A DNA stretch of 64,000 nt from CAILLO01 sp964579735 (lineage in GTDB: Bacteria > Bacillota > Clostridia > Saccharofermentanales > UBA5734), in assembly GCA_964579735.1 (NCBI GenBank), contig CAZOHH010000002.1, positions 1 to 64,000 of the forward strand, given 5' to 3'. Position numbers and translations under genes: made by a program. Position 1 is the first letter of the stretch. The number at the start of each line of letters is the position of its first letter. This document shows positions 48,418-56,877 of this stretch, in pieces. The notes under the pieces are model-generated. The model was not told the origin of the DNA. It searched no databases and worked only from the letters and a program-made list of their open reading frames with translations.

Positions 48418-49791
48418 TTATAGCGTACCCGGAGCCGATGGGATAGGTGGGAGTCGGGTCGCAAGTTCGGAGGCCGCGGCAAGGGAGGTTTCGATGATGG
48501 ACCGGATCTTGTCCTCCTTCTTGCGGTACCGTTCCTCGGGAAGCTGAATCAGCCCGAAGTTCGCATTCATGGGTGCGAACGTACGGACGCGCTCGTCGGA
48601 GACATAGGCGGCCAGCGCTCCAATCGCGGTTGAAGGGGGTGGAAGGAAGGGGGAAAGACCGAGAAGCCTGCGAGCGAGATTGACGCCGGCCACTAGACCG
48701 GAAGAAGTCGATTCGACGTAGCCTTCGACGCCGGTCATCTGTCCAGCGAAGTAAAGCAGCGGCTTCGGAACCGGCATGCGGACTCCGGTAGCCGAATAGT
48801 CCGAGGAAAGGAGACCTGGAGAGGAAAGGAACGTATTCCGGTGCATGGCGCCGAATCTTCGGATTTCCGCATTTTCCAGCCCTGGAATCATCCGAAGGAT
48901 GCGTAGCTGCTCCTTCTGCTTCAGGCGGGTCTGGAATCCGACGAGGTTGAAGAGGCTCGCCGCGGCATCGTCCTGACGAAGCTGCACACAGGCATACGGC
49001 ATCCTGCCGGTCCTCGGGTCGATCAGGCCCACGGGCTTCATGGGACCGAAACGGATGGTATCGAGGCCTCGCAGCGCCATGGACTCGATGGGCATGCATC
49101 CTTCGAAAACGGCCCCTTGTTCGAAATCCTTGATATCCGCAGTCTCGGCCGTCACCAGGGCATGGTGGAAAGCCAGATAGGTCGGTTCGTCCATCGGGCA
49201 GTTGATGTAGTCGTCTCCTCCTTTGCCATAGCGTGAGGCGCGGAAGGCGATGGAGAGATCTATGGAATCCGCAGCGACGATCGGGGCGGCGGCGTCGAAG
49301 AAATGGAGGACCCCTGAACCGAGGACTCGTGTGATTTCTTCTGCCAGCCGACCTTCCGTCAATGGACCGGTTGCCACGATGCAAGGCTCGTCGGGAAGGT
49401 TTTCCACGAAGCATTCCCGCACTTCGATCAGTGGGTTCGAACGTACGGCGCGCGTGACTGTCTCAGAAAAGCGGTCACGGTCGACTGCCAGCGCGCCGCC
49501 TGCTGGAACGCGGCACTGATCTGCCGCTGCGATCACGAGAGAGCCAAGCATGCGCATTTCCTGCTTGAGAAGACCGACGGCGTTCTCCAAGCGGTCGGAC
49601 CGAAGCGAGTTGCTGCATACGAGTTCTGCGAAATCGTCGGAGTGGTGGGCTGGGGTCTTTCGTCCCGGCTTCATCTCAAGCAGGACGACGTGGATTCCAT
49701 GGCGCGAGAGCTGCCATGCGGCTTCGCAACCGGCGAGGCCTGCGCCTAAAACGGTTGCAGACGTTAAGGATTGGGAACCGGATTCACTCAT
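48418..49791 (-). CDS. trmFO: Methylenetetrahydrofolate--tRNA-(uracil-5-)-methyltransferase TrmFO
   Basis: TrmFO makes ribothymidine-54 in the T loop of tRNA using methylene-THF and FAD, the Gram-positive alternative to SAM-dependent TrmA. The FAD-binding motif VLGAGLAGCEAAWQLSRHG is followed by LLEMKPGRKTPAHHSDDFAELVCSNSLRSD, whose conserved Cys lies in ELVCSNS. The C-terminal QMTGVEGYVESTSSGLVAGVN is diagnostic. It has 457 residues. The ATG at 49791 overlaps the topA stop by eight bases, matching the usual topA-trmFO order. Confidence 0.96.
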   Translation of the reverse strand: MSESGSQSLTSATVLGAGLAGCEAAWQLSRHGIHVVLLEMKPGRKTPAHHSDDFAELVCSNSLRSDRLENAVGLLKQEMRMLGSLVIAAADQCRVPAGGALAVDRDRFSETVTRAVRSNPLIEVRECFVENLPDEPCIVATGPLTEGRLAEEITRVLGSGVLHFFDAAAPIVAADSIDLSIAFRASRYGKGGDDYINCPMDEPTYLAFHHALVTAETADIKDFEQGAVFEGCMPIESMALRGLDTIRFGPMKPVGLIDPRTGRMPYACVQLRQDDAAASLFNLVGFQTRLKQKEQLRILRMIPGLENAEIRRFGAMHRNTFLSSPGLLSSDYSATGVRMPVPKPLLYFAGQMTGVEGYVESTSSGLVAGVNLARRLLGLSPFLPPPSTAIGALAAYVSDERVRTFAPMNANFGLIQLPEERYRKKEDKIRSIIETSLAAASELATRLPPIPSAPGTL

Positions 49792-52129
49792 CTTTCTTCG
49801 CGCGCTTGATGATCGTCGAACAGTCGCGGTTGCCGCATTGCGGCTTGCCGCCGCGTCCCTTGAAGCTGTGCCAGACCATGTAGCTCCCGCAGACTTCGCA
49901 GGTCTTCCCTTCCATCGGAAGGTCCCAGCTGATGAAGTCGCACTCGGCGTTGGTTCCTTTTCGGTCGCAGGTGAAGAACCGCTTGCCCTTGAACTTCTTC
50001 GATACCTTGACCACCAGACCTGATCCGCATTTCGGACAGTTGCCCTTGACGGACTGGTCGATGTTTCGGGTGAACTTGCAGGTCGGATAGAGGGAACAGG
50101 ACAGGAACTGTCCGTATCGGCTCTCCCTCAGGAGCAAGTCGCCTTCCCCGCAGGTCGGGCATTTCTCGCCGGTGGGCTGGCCCTTCGTTTTCTCGGCCTC
50201 CGCCGGGTCGATGCTCCCATCCGCCAGGGTCTTCGGGATCTTTTCGGTATGCTTGCAGGTCGGATACTTCGAACAGCTGATGAATCGGCCGAAACGGCCC
50301 TCCTTGAAGAGGAGGTCTCCCTCTCCGCAGGTCGGGCACTTCCTGCCGACGGGTTCGGCCTCGGGGCCCTTCGCGTCCTGTGCCTTCAGCACCAGAAGGT
50401 GGAAGGCGGGGTAGAATTCGTCGAGTACGGCCACCCAGCCGTTCTCCCCTTCTGCCACCGTATCGAGGCGGGACTCCATGCGCGCGGTGAACTTCACGTC
50501 GACGATATCGAGGAAATTCTCGATGAGATACTCGGTGACCTTGACGCCGAGATCCGTAGGCACCAGATACTTCTTGTCTTTTTCGATGTAGTTGCGGTCC
50601 AGGATCGTGGTCAAGGTCGGCGCATAGGTGGACGGCCGTCCGATGCCCTGCTCCTCCAAGGCCTTGATCAGGGTGGCTTCCGTGTATCGAGGAGGGGGCT
50701 GCGTGAACTTCTGCTCCTTGAGGAGCTCCGCCAGATCGAGTGGCTCGCCTTCTGAAAGCTCGGGAATCTTCTCCTTGCCGATCTCCTCGTCGTCGTCCCG
50801 ATCGTCTTCCTTCTCCACTTCCTTCTCGCCGAATGCGGCGAGGAATCCGTCGAAGCGAGGGGTTTCGCCAACCGCGCGGAAGACCTGTCGACCTGCGTTC
50901 ACGTCTACCGTGACCACGTCGAATTCGGCATTCGGCATCTGGGAAGCCAGGAATCTCTCCCAGACCAGGCGGTAGAGCCGGAACTGGTCGTTGGTCAGCG
51001 AGGCGCGTACCGCATCCGGTGAAAGGTCGAAATGGGCGGGTCGGATGGCTTCGTGGGCGTCCTGAGACGTGTTCTTGTTGGCGTAGCGACGAGGACTCGC
51101 GGGGACATAACGGGGGCCATAGGTCGTCTCGATCAATCTCCGCGCTTCGGTGACGGCTTCCTCGGAGATTCGGACGGAGTCGGTGCGGATGTAGGTGACG
51201 AGAGCGATGGTCCCGTGTCCGGCGATGTCCACTCCCTCGTATAGCTGCTGGGCGACGCTCATCGTCTTCTTGGAGGGGAAGCTCAATCGTCGGGAAGCCT
51301 CCTGCTGGAGAGTGCTCGTCGTGAACGGCGGCTGCGGGGAGGGCTTCTTCGTTCCTTTCTTGATCTTGAGAACGGAGAAAGGCTTGCCCTGGATTTCCTC
51401 GAGGATGCGTACTGCGGTTTCCATATCCTCTACACGGGTCTTCTGGGGCACGGATGCGTTCTTATCCTTCTTATCTACAACTGAGGACAACTCCCCCTGA
51501 TATCTTGCCTTGAAGGTCCTCTTCCCGCCCTTCTTCGAAAGAACGGCCGTGAGGACCCAGTATTCCTCCTTGTTGAAGCTCGTGATCTCCTTTTCGCGGT
51601 CCACGACCATGCGGGTCGCAACGGATTGGACGCGTCCGGCACTCAAGCCCTTCCGGACCTTCTTCCAGAGGACGGGGCTGAGTTCGTAGCCGACGAGTCG
51701 GTCGAGGATGCGGCGCGCCTGCTGGGCATTCACCAGATCCATGTCGATTCTGCGGGGTGAGGCGACGGCGGCCTGGACGGCGGTCTCCGTGATTTCGTTG
51801 AAGGAGATGCGGCACGCCTTGTCGTTGGGAATCGAAAGGATTTCGGAGATGTGCCAGGCGATGGCCTCGCCTTCACGGTCGGGGTCGGTGGCGAGATAGA
51901 TTTCCTGGGCTTGTTCGGCTTCTTTTCGGAGTTCGGCGACGACCTTCTCCTTGCCTTCCTTGACGACGTATTGCGGAGCATAGCTCTTCTTGACATTCAC
52001 GCCCGTCTTCTTTTCGGGCAAGTCGCGGATGTGACCCACGGACGCCGTGATCCGGTAGTCCTTGCCGAGGTATCGTCCGATGGTCTTGGCCTTGGCGGGT
52101 GATTCCACGATCACGAGTTTCCTGGTCAT
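49784..52129 (-). CDS. topA: DNA topoisomerase I
   Basis: Type IA topoisomerase that relaxes negative supercoils. The 781-residue protein has the TOPRIM opening KLVIVESPAKAKTIGRYLG and ATDPDREGEAIAWH, the catalytic Tyr in ALVTYIRTDSVRIS, and EQGIGRPSTYAPT. Three C-terminal four-Cys zinc ribbons follow (CPTCGEGDLLFKE..., CPTCGEGDLLLRE..., CPKCGSGLVV...) and a last Cys set near CEVCGSYM. The ATG at 52129 follows CAGGAGG. The first two ribbons are close repeats of each other. Confidence 0.97.
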   Translation of the reverse strand: MTRKLVIVESPAKAKTIGRYLGKDYRITASVGHIRDLPEKKTGVNVKKSYAPQYVVKEGKEKVVAELRKEAEQAQEIYLATDPDREGEAIAWHISEILSIPNDKACRISFNEITETAVQAAVASPRRIDMDLVNAQQARRILDRLVGYELSPVLWKKVRKGLSAGRVQSVATRMVVDREKEITSFNKEEYWVLTAVLSKKGGKRTFKARYQGELSSVVDKKDKNASVPQKTRVEDMETAVRILEEIQGKPFSVLKIKKGTKKPSPQPPFTTSTLQQEASRRLSFPSKKTMSVAQQLYEGVDIAGHGTIALVTYIRTDSVRISEEAVTEARRLIETTYGPRYVPASPRRYANKNTSQDAHEAIRPAHFDLSPDAVRASLTNDQFRLYRLVWERFLASQMPNAEFDVVTVDVNAGRQVFRAVGETPRFDGFLAAFGEKEVEKEDDRDDDEEIGKEKIPELSEGEPLDLAELLKEQKFTQPPPRYTEATLIKALEEQGIGRPSTYAPTLTTILDRNYIEKDKKYLVPTDLGVKVTEYLIENFLDIVDVKFTARMESRLDTVAEGENGWVAVLDEFYPAFHLLVLKAQDAKGPEAEPVGRKCPTCGEGDLLFKEGRFGRFISCSKYPTCKHTEKIPKTLADGSIDPAEAEKTKGQPTGEKCPTCGEGDLLLRESRYGQFLSCSLYPTCKFTRNIDQSVKGNCPKCGSGLVVKVSKKFKGKRFFTCDRKGTNAECDFISWDLPMEGKTCEVCGSYMVWHSFKGRGGKPQCGNRDCSTIIKRAKKDE

Positions 52130-52153
52130 CCATCCTCCTGCTCCGTCGTTGTC

Positions 52154-52171
52154 GCGACCGCTTTCGGTCGC
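52154..52171 (-). other. Leader hairpin of topA
   Basis: A perfect 7-bp GC stem (GCGACCG/CGGTCGC) with an AAAG tetraloop in RNA sense, between promoter and start codon. No T-tract follows, so it is not a terminator. Confidence 0.5.
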
Positions 52172-52192
52172 ACCTCGTCCGGCTCGCCTCCC

Positions 52193-52222
52193 TTTATATC
52201 CGAATCAAACTCGCTTTGTCAA
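52193..52222 (-). promoter_or_regulatory. Promoter of topA-trmFO
   Basis: A perfect minus-strand -35 TTGACA (52217-52222), an 18-bp spacer and -10 TATAAA (52193-52198). It overlaps the dprA stop codon. Confidence 0.75.
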
Positions 52223-53367
52223 AGAACACCCCGTCCTAGCCTATATCTCCCCTTCTCCTTCCTTATCTCTCCTGATAACTCGAGCTCGAGCAGCAGCATG
52301 ACCGTTTCTCGAATCCCCAGGCCCAATCTTTCCGAAATCGCGTTGGCATCCAGAAACTCCCCGACAAGCAGGGACAGGACTCCGGATGCAAAATCCACGA
52401 TCTTCTCGCAATCCGGAGTGCACGATTCCACATCGCCGAGCATCTTCAACATTCTAAGATTGGAAGGAAGACGCTCGAGAATGTCCTCGGCGTCGGTCAA
52501 GACGTAGGCCCCTTCCTTCAGCAATTGGTTGGTACCGTCGCTTCGCTCATTGAAGATGCTTCCCGGCACAGCAAATACATCGCGGCCCTGATCGAGAGCG
52601 CAACCTGCCGTAATCATCGTTCCGCTGCGCGAGGCCGCTTCGATGACGGCGGTTGCATCGCATAGACCACTGATGATCCGGTTTCTTGCCGGGAACAGGT
52701 TTGCCTTTGGAGGTGTGCCAGGCGGTTGTTCGCTGAGAAGGACTCCATGACTCATGATACGTTCGGCCAATCCACGATTCTCTTCTGGATAGATGATGTC
52801 TATTCCGCTGGCAAGTACCGCGACCGTGGAACCTCCAGCTTCGAGAGCAGCGGCATGTGCGCAGGTATCGATTCCGCGGGCGAGACCACTGACGACCAGA
52901 ATTCCTCTTTTCGTCAGATCGCGAGAAATCCTCTTCGCCGCTTCCTCACCGTAGGGAGTAGGTTGCCTCGTTCCTATGACGGCCACACTGGGGGTGTCCA
53001 GCAGGGACAGATGAGTATCGAGTGCGGTTCTATAGAAGAGCACGGGGGGTGGCGAAGGGATATGAAGAAGTCGTTCGGGATACCCCTCGTCCAGATACCA
53101 TACCGCATACGCATTGATTGCCTGCAGTTGCTCCGCTGCATGGATGGCGGCGTCACGGCTCCTACCCCCGTCGAGGAAGCGGTTGAAGGATTCGATGGTT
53201 TCGGGAGGCCCTCCGACCGCTTCGCGAAGGCGTTTATCCGATGCATCGAAGATCGCATCCGGTCCTCCTACGAAGGATGTCATCCGTTTGACCGCTGCGC
53301 CACCGATCTTCGCTCTGGATATCATCGTCGAAATCCAGATTCGAGCGGCGAGTCGTTGTTCGCTCAT
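52219..53367 (-). CDS. dprA: DNA processing protein DprA
   Basis: DprA loads RecA onto incoming single-stranded DNA during transformation. The 382-residue protein has an N-terminal helix-hairpin-like region, the Rossmann core with AVIGTRQPTPYGEEAAKRIS and VVSGLARGIDTCAHAAALEAGG, FPARNRIISGLCDATAVIEA, and GCALDQGRDVFAVPGSIF, and a C-terminal winged helix (GEFLDANAISERLGLGIRETVMLLLELELSG). The ATG at 53367 overlaps the comM stop (ATGA); a longer upstream frame antisense-like to comM is ignored. Confidence 0.96.
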   Translation of the reverse strand: MSEQRLAARIWISTMISRAKIGGAAVKRMTSFVGGPDAIFDASDKRLREAVGGPPETIESFNRFLDGGRSRDAAIHAAEQLQAINAYAVWYLDEGYPERLLHIPSPPPVLFYRTALDTHLSLLDTPSVAVIGTRQPTPYGEEAAKRISRDLTKRGILVVSGLARGIDTCAHAAALEAGGSTVAVLASGIDIIYPEENRGLAERIMSHGVLLSEQPPGTPPKANLFPARNRIISGLCDATAVIEAASRSGTMITAGCALDQGRDVFAVPGSIFNERSDGTNQLLKEGAYVLTDAEDILERLPSNLRMLKMLGDVESCTPDCEKIVDFASGVLSLLVGEFLDANAISERLGLGIRETVMLLLELELSGEIRKEKGRYRLGRGVL

Positions 53368-54923
53368 GAGAAGTCTCCATCCTTCTCCATGGACCGGAAA
53401 GCGAATGCTTCGAGAATCTGATTCCGCGAGACCGCTGCCGTTCCATCCAGATCCGCTATGGTCCGTGCGGCACGCAGCATCTTGTGGAAACCTCTTACAC
53501 TGAGACCCATTCGTTCCGCTTCCATTGCCGCGGCTGATAGAAGGTCGGGTCCTGCACCAAGTGTCGACTCCAATTCCGCCCCTGGGATTCGTGAATTCCA
53601 CCAGGAGCCGAAACGTTCGCCCTTGTTCCGCACTTTCTGGACGGACCATGCTTTTCGGATCCTTTCCTTCATCTGGTCGATGCGAAGGTCGCTCGAATGT
53701 CTTGCCGTCGCCGCCATTGAAGTGGCGTCCACCTTCCGGATCTCCACTTGAAGGTCCATTCGGTCCATCAGCGGCCCACCAATGCGCGAGAGGTACGACC
53801 GAATCGCACCTTGACTGCAACGGCAGCCGCCATGCGGCTCGAAGTTCTGTCCGCATGGGCAGGGGTTGGATGCGGCGACCAGTACGAATTCAGATGGAAA
53901 GGTCATATGCACCGCGTTGCGGGACAATCGGACGACACCCTCCTCGCACGGAGTGCGCAGCGTCTCGAGGACATGAGGTTGGAACTCCGCCACCTCGTCA
54001 AGAAAGAGCACCCCCTTATGCGCCAAGGTCGCTTCGCCAGGTTTCGGTCTTCCGCCACCGCCAACGAGTGCCGCCGCCGTCGCTGTATGATGCGGTGCGC
54101 GGAAAGGTCGATCCCTCAACAGACCCACGCTGGGTGGAAGAAGCCCCGCCGCGCTGTAGATCCTGGTGACTTCCATCGCCTCGTCTTGCTCCAGCACCGG
54201 GAGAAGGAACGACAAGAGGGACGCAAGAACGGTCTTCCCCGAACCAGGACTCCCGACCATGAGCAGGTTGTGCATGCCTGCGGCGGCTATCTCCACGGAC
54301 CGCAATGCGAAACCTTGCCCCTGGATCACCGGTATGCTTCGGGGCAAGCCTCGTTCCGCTGGAGGAGCCTTCGAAGAGTGCAGGACTTCACCATCGAAAT
54401 GTCGACCGGACCAGACATCGATCGCCTCCTTCAAGGTTCGTACCGGGTAGACGGCGATGCCCGCGATCGCTTCCGCCTCGAGCCGGTTTCCCATTGGGAC
54501 GATCAATCCCGTCACGCCATTCGATTTAGCCATGCCGGCTCTGCAGATGGCGCCATTCACCGACCTCACCTCTCCAAGAAGTGAAAGTTCTCCGAAGGAC
54601 AGCACCTCGCCCTGTTCCATCATCTTCGGGATCTGACCTGATGCGGCCAGCAAGGCAAGCGCCAGGGGAAGGTCGAACCCAGTTCCTTCCTTGTGTATCC
54701 AGGCTGGAGCGAAGTTCGCCGTGATCCTGCCATTCGGGAACTCATATCCGCTGTTGCGCACGGCAGCACGGACCCTCTCCCTCGATTCCTTCACATCGGA
54801 GCCGCATAGGCCGACGATTTCGAATGCCGGAATCCCATTCTGAATCGACACTTCGATCCGGACCAGGATCCCTTCGATTCCATAGAGCCCGCTTCCATAG
54901 GTTTCCGCGTACCGCCCAGCCAA
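53364..54923 (-). CDS. comM: YifB/ComM family Mg chelatase-like AAA+ ATPase
   Basis: ComM is a hexameric AAA+ helicase that promotes branch migration in natural transformation. The N-terminal S5-like fold shows GLYGIEGILVRIEVSIQNG and PAFEIVGLCGSDVKESRERV; the ATPase has Walker A MVGSPGSGKTVLASLL, Walker B KGVLFLDEVAEF, and RPFRAPHHTATAAALVGGG; a zinc-type insert reads NPCPCGQNFEPHGGCRC. The TTG at 54923 has AAGGGGTG upstream and gives 519 residues with a normal N-terminus; a TTG at 54998 would add 25 unconserved residues. It is coupled to dprA. Confidence 0.93.
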   Translation of the reverse strand: MAGRYAETYGSGLYGIEGILVRIEVSIQNGIPAFEIVGLCGSDVKESRERVRAAVRNSGYEFPNGRITANFAPAWIHKEGTGFDLPLALALLAASGQIPKMMEQGEVLSFGELSLLGEVRSVNGAICRAGMAKSNGVTGLIVPMGNRLEAEAIAGIAVYPVRTLKEAIDVWSGRHFDGEVLHSSKAPPAERGLPRSIPVIQGQGFALRSVEIAAAGMHNLLMVGSPGSGKTVLASLLSFLLPVLEQDEAMEVTRIYSAAGLLPPSVGLLRDRPFRAPHHTATAAALVGGGGRPKPGEATLAHKGVLFLDEVAEFQPHVLETLRTPCEEGVVRLSRNAVHMTFPSEFVLVAASNPCPCGQNFEPHGGCRCSQGAIRSYLSRIGGPLMDRMDLQVEIRKVDATSMAATARHSSDLRIDQMKERIRKAWSVQKVRNKGERFGSWWNSRIPGAELESTLGAGPDLLSAAAMEAERMGLSVRGFHKMLRAARTIADLDGTAAVSRNQILEAFAFRSMEKDGDFS

Positions 54924-55051
54924 TCGGTCACCCCTTTCTTTCCTGCAAAGATAGGATAGGTCCGGAATCCTTCCTGTGGACACACCGGATACCGACAATT
55001 ACCGCGAACCAGGACGGATTTCCTCCCGAAACCCTCATTCATTCGCTGCGT

Positions 55052-55080
55052 TTGCCCCTCGAGGAGAGGTAGTCTATAAT
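55052..55080 (+). promoter_or_regulatory. Promoter of ychF
   Basis: Plus-strand -35 TTGCCC (55052-55057), a 17-bp spacer and perfect -10 TATAAT (55075-55080). Start near 55087 leaves a leader of about 21 nt containing AAGGAGG. Confidence 0.75.
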
Positions 55081-55107
55081 TCCAGAAGAATACAAGGAGG
55101 GCACCAC

Positions 55108-56199
55108 ATGCGTCTGGGAATCGTAGGCCTGCCGAACGTCGGCAAAAGCACCCTGTTCAACGCCATCACCCAGGCTGGAGCGGCCTGTGCGAACTACCCG
55201 TTCTGCACCATCGAGCCCAATGTCGGCGTCGTCGCGGTGCCGGACGAACGGTTGGGCCGATTGGCCTTGCTTTATAAGCCGGAAAAGATCACGCCGGCCG
55301 TCATCGAGTTCGTCGACATCGCCGGTCTCGTGCGCGGGGCCAGCAAGGGAGAAGGCCTCGGCAACAAGTTCCTGTCCCATATCCGAGAGGTCGATGCGAT
55401 CGTCCATGTCGTGAGGTGTTTCGAGGATCCTGACGTCATCCACGTCGAAGGTTCCGTCGATCCCCGCCGGGACATCGAGACCGTCGACCTGGAACTCGTC
55501 CTCGCCGACATGGACTTCATGGAACGTCGCGTCGACCGAACGCGCAAAATGGCCAAGGCAGGGGACCACCAGCTCGCCGAAGAGCTCGCATGCTATGAAC
55601 AGATCCTCCACACCCTTGAACAGGGCCATTCCGCCCGCACGATCGAATTCTCGGCGGAAGCCCTGCCGTTCGCCCGGGCGCTGCCCCTGCTCTCCATGAA
55701 GCCGCTCCTATATGCAGCCAACATCGCCGAAAACGAAATCGGGAAGCCCGAATCCGCCGCCGTGGCCATAGTGCGTGGAATCGCCGCGTCCGAAGCCGCC
55801 GAAGTCGTTGCCATCAGCGCACGCATCGAAGAGGAGATCGCCTCTCTCCCGGAAGAAGAACGCGCTCCGTTCCTGGAGGAACTCGGCCTGTCTGACTCCG
55901 GTCTCGACCGGATGATCAGGGCGGGATATCATCTTCTCGGCCTGATGTCCTTCCTGACAGCGGGACCGACCGAAGTGCGTGCCTGGACGATTCCCATCGG
56001 CACCAAGGCCCCACAGGCGGCCGGAAAGATCCATACCGACTTCGAGAAGGGATTCATCCGCGCGGAAATCGTCGCCTATGCAGACCTCATGGCCTGCGGA
56101 ACGTACGCGGCCGCCCGCGAAAAAGGCCTGGTCCGCTCCGAAGGCCGTGAATACACCATGCAGAACGGAGACGTCGTCCTGTTCCGCTTCAACGTCTGA
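55108..56199 (+). CDS. ychF: Redox-regulated ATPase YchF (Obg-family)
   Basis: YchF/OLA1 is a ribosome-associated P-loop NTPase that prefers ATP. The 363-residue product has G1 GLPNVGKSTLFNAIT, the adjacent ANYPFCTIEPNVGVV, G3 DIAGLVRGASKGEGLGN, a coiled-coil insert and the C-terminal TGS domain with AWTIPIGTKAPQAAGKIHTDFEKGFIRAE. G4 is the non-GTP-type NIAE in LYAANIAENE, consistent with ATP use. The ATG at 55108 follows AAGGAGG. It is divergent from comM and convergent with coaE; no strong terminator is seen in the 45-bp gap. Confidence 0.97.
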   Translation: MRLGIVGLPNVGKSTLFNAITQAGAACANYPFCTIEPNVGVVAVPDERLGRLALLYKPEKITPAVIEFVDIAGLVRGASKGEGLGNKFLSHIREVDAIVHVVRCFEDPDVIHVEGSVDPRRDIETVDLELVLADMDFMERRVDRTRKMAKAGDHQLAEELACYEQILHTLEQGHSARTIEFSAEALPFARALPLLSMKPLLYAANIAENEIGKPESAAVAIVRGIAASEAAEVVAISARIEEEIASLPEEERAPFLEELGLSDSGLDRMIRAGYHLLGLMSFLTAGPTEVRAWTIPIGTKAPQAAGKIHTDFEKGFIRAEIVAYADLMACGTYAAAREKGLVRSEGREYTMQNGDVVLFRFNV

Positions 56200-56244
56200 G
56201 CTATTCCGGGTCGGAGGGGGTTCCACACCTTCGAATGGTGGGGT

Positions 56245-56865
56245 CTACTTCTCCTTTGGAAGACGGATGCCCCGCGCGGACAGCGTATCGGACAAAAGCA
56301 CGTCGACGATTCCTTCCAATTCGGAAAGACTCCCGTCGTTCTCGAGTGTCTCATCCGCGAGAGCCAGGTATTCCTCCTGAGGGATCTGAACGGTGATTCG
56401 TCTCACCGCCTCGTCCTCCTTCATTCCGCGGGCTACCAGACGGGAGACGCGGACTCGTTCTGAAGTATGGACGACCCAGACTACATCACAGACATCTACG
56501 AATCCATTCTTGACGGGAATCGGGACGTCCAGCGCGACGACTTTCACTCCCTTCTCCTTGAGAGCTTCCAATCGCTCCGCCATGACGGACAGCACATGCC
56601 GGTGAACGATGGCCGAAAGACGATCCAGCGCGGATCGGTCCTTGAAAACAATCGAAGCCATCCCCTTTCGGTCGAGCGATCCGTCCGGGCGTAATACACG
56701 ACGACCGAACGAGGCCAGGATTTCCTCCATGGCTCGGCCACCCGAAGCGGTCACCTCATGGGAAATGGCATCCGCGTCGAGGACCGTCACGCCTTTTGCA
56801 GCGACTCGAGCGGCGACCGTTGATTTTCCACTTCCGATTCCACCAGTGATTCCGATGACGAACAT
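56245..56865 (-). CDS. coaE: Dephospho-CoA kinase
   Basis: CoaE phosphorylates dephospho-CoA in the last step of coenzyme A synthesis. The P-loop GITGGIGSGKSTVAARVA opens the 206-residue protein; DADAISHEV, LRPDGSLDRKGMASIVF and ALDVPIPVKNGFVDVCD are family motifs (the usual PLLFE is PIPVK here, a mild variation). The ATG at 56865 follows TAGGAG, which overlaps the polA stop codon. polA-coaE is a common order in Bacillota. Confidence 0.94.
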   Translation of the reverse strand: MFVIGITGGIGSGKSTVAARVAAKGVTVLDADAISHEVTASGGRAMEEILASFGRRVLRPDGSLDRKGMASIVFKDRSALDRLSAIVHRHVLSVMAERLEALKEKGVKVVALDVPIPVKNGFVDVCDVVWVVHTSERVRVSRLVARGMKEDEAVRRITVQIPQEEYLALADETLENDGSLSELEGIVDVLLSDTLSARGIRLPKEK

Positions 56866-56877
56866 ACTATGCTTCTC

